From Rhodoplanes azumiensis (GTDB taxonomy: Bacteria; Pseudomonadota; Alphaproteobacteria; Rhizobiales; Xanthobacteraceae): 64,000 nucleotides of DNA. The stretch is taken from NCBI RefSeq assembly GCF_042682915.1, contig NZ_JBHUIW010000002.1, positions 248,001-312,000 on the forward strand. Reading direction: 5' to 3'. Under the pieces are notes generated by a model, which had not been told where the DNA came from, did not search any database, and worked only from the letters and a program-made list of their open reading frames with translations. How positions within the stretch are numbered: position 1 is the stretch's first letter; each line of letters begins with the position of its first letter. A program made the translations under genes and the position numbers. Shown in pieces: positions 34,422-42,923 of the stretch.

Positions 34422-36410
34422 TCACTCCGCCGCGACGGCCGGCGTCTCGGCGCGCGCCCGCTTGAGGTCGGGCGGCACCGCCTCGTCGACCAGGGCGGCG
34501 AGCACCTGGTCGAGCGGCATCACGGTCGACTTGTCGGAGCCGAGCCGGCGGACCGAGACGGTGCCCTCCGCCGCCTCCTTCTTGCCGACGACGAGCAGCA
34601 CCGGCACCTTCGCCAGCGAGTGCTCGCGGACCTTGTAGTTGATCTTCTCGTTCCTCAGATCGATGCCGACCCGCAGGCCGAGCCGGCGTGCCGCCGCGAC
34701 CGCCGCCTCGGCGTAGTCGTCGCCGTCCTGCGTGATGGTCGCGACCACCACCTGAACAGGCGCGAGCCACAGCGGGAAGTGACCCGCGTGGTGCTCGATC
34801 AGAATCCCGAGGAAGCGCTCCATCGAGCCGCAGATCGCCCGATGCACCATCACGGGCGTCTTCTTCGCCCCGTCGGCGTCGATGTAGAAGGCGCCGAACC
34901 GCTCCGGTAGGTTGAAGTCGACCTGGGTGGTGCCGCACTGCCAGTCGCGCCCGATGGCGTCGCGCAGCACGTATTCGAACTTCGGCCCGTAGAAGGCGCC
35001 TTCACCGGGGTTCACGGCGGTCTTGATCTTGCCGCCCGACCGGTCGGCGATCTGCTGCAGCACGCGACCCATCACCTCCTCGGCGTGATCCCACGAGGCG
35101 TCCGAGCCGACCCGCTTCTCGGGCCGGGTCGAGAGCTTGACGGTCAGGTCGCCCGAGAACCCGAAGTCCTCGTAGGTCGAGAGGATCAGGTCGTTGATCT
35201 TCAGGCACTCCTCGGCGAGCTGATCCTCGTTGCAGAAGATGTGCGCGTCGTCCTGGGTGAAGCCGCGCACCCGCATCAGCCCGTGCATGGCGCCGGACGG
35301 CTCGTAGCGGTGCACCACGCCGAACTCGGCGAGGCGGATCGGCAGATCGCGATAGCTCTTCAGCCCGTGCTTGAAGATCTGCACGTGGCCGGGGCAGTTC
35401 ATCGGCTTGATGGCGAACCAGCGCTTGTCCTCGGCCTCGTCGCCGGCCGACTGCGCCGCGAACATGTTTTCGCGGTACCACTCCCAGTGCCCGGAGGTCT
35501 CCCACAGAACCTTGTCGAGCATCTGCGGGGCGTTGACCTCGTCGTACTCGGCCGCGAGGCGGCGGCGCATGTAGGCGATCACCGACTGGAACATCGACCA
35601 GCCCTTGGCGTGCCAGAACACGACGCCGGGGCCTTCCTCCTGGAAGTGGAAGAGATCGAGCTCGCGCCCGAGCTTTCGGTGGTCGCGCTTCTCCGCCTCC
35701 TCGATCTGCTTGAGATAGGCGTCGAGATCCTCCTGCTTGGCCCAGGCGGTGCCGTAGATCCGGGTCAGCATCGGATTGTTACTGTCGCCGCGCCAATAGG
35801 CGCCCGCGACCTTCATCAGCTTGAAGGCGGTGCCGATCTTGCCGGTCGAGGTCATGTGCGGGCCGCGGCACAGGTCGAACCAGTCGCCCTGCTTGTAGAT
35901 CTTGATGGTCTGATCCTCGGGGATCGCGTCCACCAGCTCGACCTTGAAACTTTCGCCCTTGTCCCGAAAGACCTGCCTGGCCTCGTCGCGCGACCACACC
36001 TCCTTGGTGAAGGGTTTGTCGCGCGCGATGATCTCCTTCATCGTCTTCTCGATCGCGGCGAAGTCGTCCGGGGTGAACGGCTCGTTGCGGAAGAAGTCGT
36101 AGTAGAAGCCGTTCTGGATCACCGGGCCGATGGTGACCTGGGTGCCGGGCCACAGCGTCTGCACGGCCTCGGCCATCACATGGGCGGCGTCGTGGCGGAT
36201 CAACTCGAGGGCGCGCGGATCGTCGCGCGACACGAACTCGATCGCGGCGTCCTGCTCGATCGGGTCGGCGAGATCGACGAGCACGCCGTCGAGCGCCATC
36301 GCGACGGTGCGCTTGGCGAGGGAGGGCGAGATGCCCTTGGCGATGTCGAGACCGGTGGTGCCGTTCGGAAACTCCCGACGCGCGCCGTCGGGAAAGGTCA
36401 GGGCGACCAT
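34422..36410 (-). CDS. thrS: Threonyl-tRNA synthetase
   Basis: ThrS charges tRNA-Thr. The 662-residue protein has the N-terminal TGS domain (MVALTFPDGARREFPNGTTG), the editing domain (RHDAAHVMAEAVQTLWPG, with the zinc-dependent His pair), a class II catalytic core with the zinc-binding Cys in MNCPGHVQIF, and the C-terminal anticodon-binding domain (APVQVVVATITQDGDDYAEA). AGGAG lies seven bases before the ATG at 36410. The longer open frame upstream crosses the opposite-strand riboswitch and is not used. It is single-copy in this window. Confidence 0.97.
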   Translation of the reverse strand: MVALTFPDGARREFPNGTTGLDIAKGISPSLAKRTVAMALDGVLVDLADPIEQDAAIEFVSRDDPRALELIRHDAAHVMAEAVQTLWPGTQVTIGPVIQNGFYYDFFRNEPFTPDDFAAIEKTMKEIIARDKPFTKEVWSRDEARQVFRDKGESFKVELVDAIPEDQTIKIYKQGDWFDLCRGPHMTSTGKIGTAFKLMKVAGAYWRGDSNNPMLTRIYGTAWAKQEDLDAYLKQIEEAEKRDHRKLGRELDLFHFQEEGPGVVFWHAKGWSMFQSVIAYMRRRLAAEYDEVNAPQMLDKVLWETSGHWEWYRENMFAAQSAGDEAEDKRWFAIKPMNCPGHVQIFKHGLKSYRDLPIRLAEFGVVHRYEPSGAMHGLMRVRGFTQDDAHIFCNEDQLAEECLKINDLILSTYEDFGFSGDLTVKLSTRPEKRVGSDASWDHAEEVMGRVLQQIADRSGGKIKTAVNPGEGAFYGPKFEYVLRDAIGRDWQCGTTQVDFNLPERFGAFYIDADGAKKTPVMVHRAICGSMERFLGILIEHHAGHFPLWLAPVQVVVATITQDGDDYAEAAVAAARRLGLRVGIDLRNEKINYKVREHSLAKVPVLLVVGKKEAAEGTVSVRRLGSDKSTVMPLDQVLAALVDEAVPPDLKRARAETPAVAAE

Positions 36411-36696
36411 TCGCAAACTCCTGTTGCTCACTCGCTGCCTACGAACGCAGGTAAGCGGATTCTGTCGATGCGCGAGGGATATAGCAGGGCGGGGGCGAAG
36501 CGCAAGGCCGGCCGGGCCGTGATCGGCCCGCGGGGCGATCGCGGCGCGCCGATCGTGGCGCGCCCTGGATTTCGCGCACGGCGCCGCGACGACATCGTCA
36601 TCGCGCCGGCGACATCGCCACCGTCGTGAAGGTCCGCACCCGATTCCGGGATGGCCCGCCCTTGCACGCCACTCCGCTTCGTGCTCATTTGAAACG

Positions 36697-36893
36697 GTCT
36701 TCGGTGCCTCTCGTCGAGAGGTGAAACGGGAACGCGGTCCGGCGAGCGCTCGTTCGACGAGCTCTCGCCAATGCCGCGGCTGCCCCCGCAACTGTGGACG
36801 GATCGTCGCCGATCGTGAGCCACTGGGACGCCATCAGGGCAAGTCCCGGGAAGGTGATCGGGGACCATGATCCGTGAGCCAGGAGACCGGCCG
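36697..36893 (+). promoter_or_regulatory. Cobalamin (AdoCbl) riboswitch
   Basis: The conserved blocks are all present in order. They are CGGTCTTCGGTGCC with the GTGAAACGGGAA segment, GCCGCGGCTGCCCCCGCAACTGT, GAGCCACTGGG (36817-36827) and the B12 box GAGCCAGGAGACCGGC (36876-36891). The element precedes the Cys-rich gene and cobQ, fitting feedback control by coenzyme B12. A short hairpin, TTCGAC/GTCGAA (36913-36929), and a strong ribosome site (GGGGAG, 36931-36936) follow, so control of translation initiation is likely. Confidence 0.95.
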
Positions 36894-36941
36894 GAGACGC
36901 TGGTCCATTCCGTTCGACGGTGGGTCGAAAGGGGAGCGCTC

Positions 36942-36959
36942 ATGATCACCCGACTCTGA
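36942..36959 (+). CDS. Five-codon leader open frame after the riboswitch
   Basis: ATG ATC ACC CGA CTC TGA encodes MITRL. It is preceded by AAAGGGGAG five bases away, the best ribosome site in the leader and just downstream of the riboswitch. It is out of frame with the next gene. It may couple riboswitch state to ribosome loading in the leader, but there is no evidence that it is translated. Confidence 0.35.
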   Translation: MITRL

Positions 36960-37156
36960 TTCCGTTTTCACGTGATCGGTCCGCGTGACGGTCGGCGGTG
37001 CGAGGCCCGTGCCGCCGTGACCGGCATTCGAACCCGTCCTCGTCCACATCCGCGGCGCGACGTGTCGGCGGGCGATGCCGCTCGCCGGCGGGCCGCCTGC
37101 GCGTTCAGACGGTGGCGACGCCGTCGCCGCCGCGCTCGCACACGCCGGGGCCTCGC

Positions 37157-37489
37157 ATGCAGCCGAAGGACACGACCACCAACGAAGCCTTCAAGGGCTT
37201 CACCAACACGGCCTGTCCGTTCCTGCCCTGCCATTCCGGCGTGCGCGGGCAGTTCAACTGCCTGTTCTGCTACTGCCCCTTGATCGCTTACCGTTGCCCC
37301 GGTCCTTACAAGGTCTTCACCGACCGCAACGGGACGCGGCGCAAGGACTGCTCGGATTGCACGCTGCCGCACAACGGCACCCGCGGCGCCTGGAATTTCA
37401 TCCAGAAGTGGCTCGAGCGGCCGGTGATCTGGGACGGGCAGGAGCAGACTCGGCCTTACCGGCAGAAGCCCGTTCGGACCAAATCATGA
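37157..37489 (+). CDS. Cysteine-rich small-domain protein linked to cobalamin synthesis
   Basis: This 110-residue protein has eight Cys (20, 25, 35, 38, 40, 47, 65, 68) in the arrangement of the cysteine-rich small domain (PF04071): ACPFLPCHSG, FNCLFCYCPL and KDCSDCTLPH. Such proteins probably bind metal, and they occur with cobalamin genes in alphaproteobacteria. The role may be cobalt handling but is unproven. It is under the B12 riboswitch and overlaps cobQ by four bases (ATGA), so the two are translationally coupled. Only a weak ribosome site precedes its ATG. Confidence 0.85.
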   Translation: MQPKDTTTNEAFKGFTNTACPFLPCHSGVRGQFNCLFCYCPLIAYRCPGPYKVFTDRNGTRRKDCSDCTLPHNGTRGAWNFIQKWLERPVIWDGQEQTRPYRQKPVRTKS

Positions 37490-39072
37490 CCATCGACGTC
37501 GACGCCCAGATCGCGGGCCTCGTCTCCCGCATCGCCTTCACGCCCGCCGCGCAGCGGCTGCGGCGCCGCGCCCGCGCGCTGATGATCCAGGGCACCGCCT
37601 CGGATGTCGGCAAGAGCATGGTGGTGGCCGGCCTCTGCCGCGCCTTCACGCGCCGCGGCCTCGTGGTGCGTCCGTTCAAGGCGCAGAACATGAGCAACAA
37701 CGCCGCCGTGGCGGCCGACAGCGATCTTCCCCCGGGACCGGACGGCGAGATCGTGTTCGGCGAGATCGGCCGGGCGCAGCATCTGCAGGCCCGCGCCTGC
37801 AAGGCCGCGCCGTCGATCCACATGAACCCGGTGCTGCTCAAGCCGCAGACCGACATCGGCTCGCAGGTGGTGTTGCGCGGGCGCGTGCTCGGCAACTGCC
37901 CGGCCCGCATCTATCACCGCATGCGCCACGGCATGATGCCGGCCATTCTCGACAGCCTCGACCGGCTGCGCGCCGAGGCCGATCTGGTGCTGGTCGAGGG
38001 CGCCGGCTCGGGCGCCGAGATCTATCTGCGCCGCTCCGACATCACCAACATGCATCTCGCCGAGCAGGCCGACCTGCCGGTCGTGATTCTCTCCGACATC
38101 GACCGCGGCGGCACCATGGCGGCGATCGTCGGCAGCCATGCGCTGCTCGATCCGGCCGACCGCGCCCGCGTGGTCGGCTACGTCGTCAACAAGTTCCGCG
38201 GCGACTTCTCGCTGTTCGAGCCCGGCGTGAAGACCATCACGGAACAGACCGGCTGGCCGTTCCTCGGCGTGCTGCGCTGGTTCCCGACTGCCGACCGGCT
38301 GCCCGCCGAGGACTCGCTCGCGCTGGAGCGGCCGGCCGAGACGCTTGGGCGTGGCCTCAATGTCGCGGTGCCGCGGCTCTCGCGTATCGCCAATTTCGAC
38401 GACCTCGATCCGCTCGCGGCCGAGCCGGGCGTCGCGCTGCGCTTCGTCCAGCCCGGCAACCCGATCCCGGCCGACACGGACGTGATCATTCTGCCCGGCT
38501 CGAAGGCGACCCGGAGCGATCTCGACGTGTTGCGCCGGGAGGGCTGGGACATCGACATTCTCGCCCATGCGCGCCGCGGCGGCCGGGTGCTCGGGCTGTG
38601 CGCCGGGTTCCAGATGCTCGGCCGCGTGGTGCGCGATCCGCAGGGCAACGAGGGTGCGTCGGGCGAGACCCGCGGCCTCGGCCTCCTCGACGTCGAGACC
38701 GAGATCGGCGGCGACAAGCGACTCGTCGACGTCGACGCGGTGGATCGCTTCAGCGGCTGTCGCGTCACCGGCTACGAGATGCACATGGGCCGCACCACGG
38801 GGCCGGGTCTGTCACGACCGTGGCTGATGTTGGACGACGGGGCGGGGCACATCCGGCCGGAGGGTGCGATGTCGGCCGACGGCCGCATCGCCGGTGCCTA
38901 TGTGCACGGCCTGTTCGGGGCCGATGCGTTCCGCAGCCACTGGCTCCGGTCCGTCGGGGCGCAGGCTTCCGGCCTCGACTTCGTGCAGCGCACCGAGGCC
39001 GCGATCGAGGCGCTCGCCGATCATTGCGAGGAAAATCTCGATCTCGATGCGCTCCTCGCGCTCGCCCGGTGA
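37486..39072 (+). CDS. cobQ: Cobyric acid synthase
   Basis: CobQ (CbiP) amidates the b, d, e and g side chains of adenosylcobyrinate a,c-diamide with glutamine and ATP. The 528-residue protein has an N-terminal dethiobiotin-synthetase-like ATPase (P-loop GTASDVGKS, 36-44, then PFKAQNMSNNA). Its C-terminal type I glutaminase has Cys372 in GLCAGFQMLG and His474 in YVHGLFG. Length is slightly above the family norm because of about 25 extra N-terminal residues. Other cob genes are not in the window, so this is an outlying cobalamin locus under its own riboswitch. Confidence 0.96.
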   Translation: MTIDVDAQIAGLVSRIAFTPAAQRLRRRARALMIQGTASDVGKSMVVAGLCRAFTRRGLVVRPFKAQNMSNNAAVAADSDLPPGPDGEIVFGEIGRAQHLQARACKAAPSIHMNPVLLKPQTDIGSQVVLRGRVLGNCPARIYHRMRHGMMPAILDSLDRLRAEADLVLVEGAGSGAEIYLRRSDITNMHLAEQADLPVVILSDIDRGGTMAAIVGSHALLDPADRARVVGYVVNKFRGDFSLFEPGVKTITEQTGWPFLGVLRWFPTADRLPAEDSLALERPAETLGRGLNVAVPRLSRIANFDDLDPLAAEPGVALRFVQPGNPIPADTDVIILPGSKATRSDLDVLRREGWDIDILAHARRGGRVLGLCAGFQMLGRVVRDPQGNEGASGETRGLGLLDVETEIGGDKRLVDVDAVDRFSGCRVTGYEMHMGRTTGPGLSRPWLMLDDGAGHIRPEGAMSADGRIAGAYVHGLFGADAFRSHWLRSVGAQASGLDFVQRTEAAIEALADHCEENLDLDALLALAR

Positions 39073-39182
39073 CGGTGGCCGCCGTCGGGCCGTGCCGCGA
39101 CCGCTCGCCGGCCCGACGGCGAAGGCCATGCTCCCGTCCTCGCGGGACGCCCCCTCCTCGCGCGGCGTCATTTCCTCGGACC

Positions 39183-39206
39183 GCCGTTCCGAAGGAACGG
39201 CATTTT
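39183..39206 (+). terminator. Probable terminator of the cob gene pair
   Basis: GCCGTTCC (39183-39190) pairs with GGAACGGC (39194-39201) around GAA and is followed by ATTTTC. It lies 110 bases after the cobQ stop. The T-run is short, so efficiency is uncertain. Confidence 0.55.
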
Positions 39207-39720
39207 CGCGTGCAACGGCGTTCTCCGTCACAAGAATTCGCGCCGCACGAAAATGATTTGTTCGGTCGCTCTGCTCGTCGGCCGAGGCAGTTTGCTGGAG
39301 CGAATCGCGCAAGACACGTCGGGCCGGACACAATCCCTAACGAATTCTTAAAGCCGATCACAAAGCCGCCAAATTGCCGAGTCACGGTTCGATCGGGGAC
39401 AGGGGGAGCCAGCACATCTCACATCGGACATCCGGGTCGACGTGACCGCGTCGGCGGCTGTGCAGCGGGATCCGCGCCCGACCGGGTGCGCGTGGCCGAT
39501 GCGCCGACGTGAGCACGCCGTCGCATCGACGACACTGTCGTCGGCGTGCGAGGTCGCGGTCGGGCCGATCCTGTGATGTCAGTCGAGCCACGACGCGCGC
39601 TGTGGCGCGCGCCGTCGGAGCCTGTGTGCCTGCTTCGTGGATGTGCGTAAAGCGGGCCCGTGCCTGGAATGCGTCGCGTCCCGCGTCGTCATCCGTCCGA
39701 CGAGAGTGCGCGTAGCGTCA

Positions 39721-39797
39721 GTGAGCGTGGAGTAAACGTTGAGTGAGCGTTGAGTGAGCGTTGAGTGAGTGTTGAGTGAGCGTTGAGTGGTCGTGAG
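39721..39797 (+). repeat. 11-bp tandem repeat, about seven copies
   Basis: The unit GTGAGCGTTGA repeats head to tail from 39721 to 39797. Four of the copies are identical or differ at one base; the first, second and last are more degenerate. The period is about one helical turn. It lies 96 bases upstream of the TAXI gene start. There are no unique spacers, so it is not a CRISPR array. Confidence 0.85.
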
Positions 39798-39892
39798 TTT
39801 GCGTCGCGTTCGCGTGAGTTTTTTCGTCGATCGTCTTCGTGAGCAGTGCGTTCGCGTTGCGAGTCCCGCATCCGGAGCACGGGGAACGCTTC

Positions 39893-41173
39893 ATGGATGA
39901 AGGCCTGCAGCGGGCATGCCGGCGGCGTGCCTGTTCTCGCGTCCCGACCGCGGTCCTGGCCGCTGCGGCCTTCGTCGTCGTGAGCGTTCACGCGCTCGCC
40001 GGTCTCTCCTCCGCCGCCGCGCAGACGGGCGGTGCGCAAGCCCCGCCGCGGGCGGCGGCGGAGGCGTCGTCCACGACGACGGCGCCGGTCCGTCCGCGCC
40101 CGCCGGCCCGCCGTCCGGGCGCCGAGACCGCGGTGACGGCCGACCGCGCGCATGCCAACACGGTCTCGATCGTCGCCGGCGGGACCGGGTCGACGGCGCT
40201 CGCCGCCGTCACCGATCTCGCCGCCGTGCTCGACGACGGTGATGCCTTCCGGGTACTGCCGATCGTCGGCAGCGGCGGCGCCCAGACGGTGCGCGACGTG
40301 CGCCTTCTGAAGGGGATCGATCTCGGCATCGCGTCGGCTCGGGCGCTCACGCTGCTATCACGTCCCGACGCGGCCGGCTCGCGTCCCGACGCGACCGGAA
40401 AGCTCGACGACAAGATCAGCATCGTCACGAAGCTGTTCAACGAGGAGATCCACGTCCTCGTGCGCTCCGACGCGGCGGCCGCGACGCTCGCCGATCTGGC
40501 CGAGAAGCCGGTCGCGATCGGCGAGCCGGGCTCCGGCACGGCGCTGATCGCCCGCGACGTCTTCGACCGGCTCGGTGTCTCGGTGACCGCGGTCGCGCTG
40601 CCCACCGACGACGCTGTGGAAAAGCTGCGCAGCGGCGAGATCGCCGCGGTCGTGCTGCTCTCCGGCAAGCCGGTGCCGGCGCTGGCGCGGCTGCCGGCCG
40701 GACCGTTCCGGCTGCTGCCGCTCGCCTATGCGAAGCCCCTGCAGGCCGACTATCTGCCGGCCGTGTTGTCGGCCGAGGACTATCCGGGCCTGGTCGCGCC
40801 GGGCGGTGCGATCGAGACGGTCGCGGCCGGCACCGTGCTGTTCACGCCGAGCTGGCCGAAGGGGTCGGACCGCTACAAGCGCATCGAGCGCTTCGTCGAG
40901 AAGCTGTTTCCGAAGCTCGCCGCCCTGCAGGCGCCACCACGTCATCCCAAATGGCGGGAGACCAGCCTCGCCGCCACCGTGCCGGGCTTTTCGCGGTTCC
41001 CGGCCGCCGAGGAGTGGCTGCGCAAGAACGCGCCGCCGCCGGTGTCGCGCGAGCAGTTCGACAAGTTCCTGGCGAGCCGCCGCGTCGCTGCGGACGACGC
41101 CGCGACGCCGGCCGACCGCGAGAAGCTGTTCCAGGAATTCCTGCGCTGGAACGAGACGCGCGCGCGCCGATGA
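39893..41173 (+). CDS. TAXI-family periplasmic solute-binding protein
   Basis: This 426-residue protein has a signal peptide (VPTAVLAAAAFVVVSVHAL core) and a Pro/Ala linker, then the TAXI-type fold: VSIVAGGTGSTALAAVTDLA, GSGGAQTVRDVRLLKGIDLG and EEIHVLVRSDAAAATLADL. TAXI proteins feed TRAP transporters with small acids or amino acids. No TRAP membrane genes are adjacent, so it may serve a distant transporter or act as a sensor. It starts at 39893 with GGGGAA seven bases upstream. The following Sel1-like gene begins 43 bases after its stop and is probably cotranscribed. Confidence 0.82.
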   Translation: MDEGLQRACRRRACSRVPTAVLAAAAFVVVSVHALAGLSSAAAQTGGAQAPPRAAAEASSTTTAPVRPRPPARRPGAETAVTADRAHANTVSIVAGGTGSTALAAVTDLAAVLDDGDAFRVLPIVGSGGAQTVRDVRLLKGIDLGIASARALTLLSRPDAAGSRPDATGKLDDKISIVTKLFNEEIHVLVRSDAAAATLADLAEKPVAIGEPGSGTALIARDVFDRLGVSVTAVALPTDDAVEKLRSGEIAAVVLLSGKPVPALARLPAGPFRLLPLAYAKPLQADYLPAVLSAEDYPGLVAPGGAIETVAAGTVLFTPSWPKGSDRYKRIERFVEKLFPKLAALQAPPRHPKWRETSLAATVPGFSRFPAAEEWLRKNAPPPVSREQFDKFLASRRVAADDAATPADREKLFQEFLRWNETRARR

Positions 41174-41216
41174 GCGGCCGCGTCCGGTCCCGCGTCACGT
41201 CGAATGGAGGAGCGTC

Positions 41217-42923
41217 ATGAGTGCCCCGATCGACGACGACGGCTCGACCGTGCCGCTGCGCTACGCGCCGCCCTGGGCGCGCCGCGCCCTGGAGCGCGGC
41301 GAGGAGACCTTACCGGAGGCCGGCGATACCGGGCCGACCGTGGTGCCGGATTCGCCGGACGCGGAGCCTTTCGCGGCGGCCGATGACGCTACGCACACCT
41401 CGGCGATGGCCGTTGCGACGCCACATCGCGAGCCCGAGGTGATCCTCGGCGTGCCGTTCGGCGACGGCGCCGTGCCGGCCCCGCAAGCCCCTGTCCCGCA
41501 GCACCGTGCCATCCTCGCCGCGTCCTCGGGCGCCGGGCCGAGCCCGGTCGCCGAGAGCGCCGTCGTGGCACCGTCGGCGACCGACTGGCCGCTCTTGCCG
41601 CGCCAGCCGGCCCACATCGCGGCCGGCGCCGAGGCGGCCTTGACGGAAGCGACCCGGATCGCGCCGACCCACGCCGCGTCGACGCAGGGCGCGCCGACAT
41701 TCGCCGCGCCGCCCGTGGCCGAGCTGGTGCGCGCCGAGGAGGTTCCGGCCGCGACCGGGCGCGCCGCCGTCGTCTGGCTGATCCCCGACACCGAGCCGGT
41801 CCGCACCGCGGCGCCGCGCGCCGCGTCTGCGCAGGCCGCCCGGACCGAGCCGCTGCTGCTCGCCGACTCGCCCGCCATGGTGCCGTCGGCCGGCGATCCG
41901 GGCGGCTTCGGCTGGCTCAAGCCGCGCCCCTTCGCGGGCGACGTCGCGGTGCGCGAGCTCGGGCGCCGCCTGGCGCTCGATCCGAACGCCGTGCCCGAGC
42001 CGCCCCTGCCGGTCCGGGGCCGGGTGCCGTGGCGGGGTGCCGGCTTCGCCGCGGCGCTCGCCGGGGTCGCGGCCGCGGCGGCGGTGGCCATCGCCGTCGT
42101 GCTGATCCCGTCGGCAGGGCGCGAGGCGGCCGGGCCGGCGCTCGCCGGTGCCCCGTCGGATCGCGCCCTGATGGCGGGGCTGGAGCGGGCCGCGCCGGTG
42201 CGGCTCGTGCTGGTCGAGCTGAAGCGGGCGCCACGCGGCGCCGCGGTGCCGCTCGGCATCACGCTGACGCGCGCCTCCGCCGACGGCGCCCTGGTGCTGA
42301 CCGGCCTCGCGCCCGGCACGCGCCTGACCGCCGGCCTGCCGATGGGACCGGACGCCTGGCGGCTGCCGCTCGCCGCTCTCGGCGGTGCCGCGCTGGTGCC
42401 GCCCGAGGCGTTCGTCGGTACCATGGAGATCGGGGTCGAGCTGCGCCTCGCCGACGACGCGATCGGCGACCGCAACGCCATGCGGGTGGAGTGGACCGGC
42501 GCGGTGTTCTCCGGCGTCGGCACGGGCGTCGTCGGTGCGGCGAACGGCACGCTGCCGCTGCGTGGCACCCGCGACGCCGCGCGGCCGTCCGAAACGAGGT
42601 CGCCCGTCACCGTCACGGCGGCCTCGCCGTCGGCCCCGGTCGTCGATGCCGAAGAGATCGCCCTTCTGATCGACCGCGGAAAAGCCTTCCTGGCGGGCGG
42701 CGACGTCGCCGCGGCGCGTCTGTTGCTGCGCCGGGCGGCCGAGGCCGGTGACGCGCCGGCCGCGCTGCTGCTCGGTGCGACCTTCGATCCGGTGGCGCTG
42801 GAGCGCCTGCAGATCCTCGGCGCCGTCGGCGACGCCGCGCAGGCGCGGCAGTGGTATCAGCGCGCGGCGGCGCTCGGATCACCGGATGCCGCCCGCAAGC
42901 TCGACGCGCTCGCCGCGCGCTGA
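41217..42923 (+). CDS. Membrane protein with C-terminal Sel1/TPR-like repeats
   Basis: This 568-residue protein has an Ala/Pro/Glu-rich disordered N-terminal half (1-265) and one membrane helix (about 278-300, FAAALAGVAAAAAVAIAVVLI). A beta-rich middle follows (about 330-440, with GAALVPPEAFVGTMEIGVELRL). The C-terminus carries Sel1-like helices (about 485-565, GDVAAARLLLRRAAEAGDAPA and AQARQWYQRAAALGSPDAA). Sel1 repeats mediate protein contacts in the periplasm. GGAGG lies just upstream of the ATG. Similar proteins follow TAXI genes in other rhizobia, which suggests a shared role; function unknown. Its last 67 bases overlap yidD on the other strand. Confidence 0.75.
   Translation: MSAPIDDDGSTVPLRYAPPWARRALERGEETLPEAGDTGPTVVPDSPDAEPFAAADDATHTSAMAVATPHREPEVILGVPFGDGAVPAPQAPVPQHRAILAASSGAGPSPVAESAVVAPSATDWPLLPRQPAHIAAGAEAALTEATRIAPTHAASTQGAPTFAAPPVAELVRAEEVPAATGRAAVVWLIPDTEPVRTAAPRAASAQAARTEPLLLADSPAMVPSAGDPGGFGWLKPRPFAGDVAVRELGRRLALDPNAVPEPPLPVRGRVPWRGAGFAAALAGVAAAAAVAIAVVLIPSAGREAAGPALAGAPSDRALMAGLERAAPVRLVLVELKRAPRGAAVPLGITLTRASADGALVLTGLAPGTRLTAGLPMGPDAWRLPLAALGGAALVPPEAFVGTMEIGVELRLADDAIGDRNAMRVEWTGAVFSGVGTGVVGAANGTLPLRGTRDAARPSETRSPVTVTAASPSAPVVDAEEIALLIDRGKAFLAGGDVAAARLLLRRAAEAGDAPAALLLGATFDPVALERLQILGAVGDAAQARQWYQRAAALGSPDAARKLDALAAR

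Larger units (their letters stand above)
36411..37156. other. Intergenic region between thrS and the cob gene pair
   Basis: This 746-base region holds the thrS promoter area (minus strand, 36411-36500), an Arg-rich open stretch with no supported gene (36500-36690), the cobalamin riboswitch (36697-36893), a small hairpin (36913-36929), a five-codon open frame (36942-36959) and about 200 bases of leader before the Cys-rich gene. Confidence 0.7.
39073..39892. other. 820-base gene-poor region after cobQ
   Basis: No convincing gene is seen. The region has the cobQ terminator candidate (39183-39206), an eight-base inverted pair CATTTTCG/CGAAAATG (39201-39208 and 39248-39255), a CtrA-like near-match CTAA-N7-TTAA (39337-39351), and an 11-base tandem repeat (39721-39797). 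Base composition between 39200 and 39380 is richer in A and T than its surroundings. Confidence 0.6.

Noticed and set aside
37020..37060. tRNA-like ATTCGAACCCG segment
   Set aside because: It resembles a T-loop, but there is no acceptor or anticodon stem around it.
36998..37156. Upstream extension of the Cys-rich gene
   Set aside because: The extra 53 residues are Arg/Ser/Pro-rich and unlike the family, which begins near the ATG at 37157.
39721..39797. CRISPR array
   Set aside because: Units are contiguous 11-mers with no unique spacers, and no cas genes are present.
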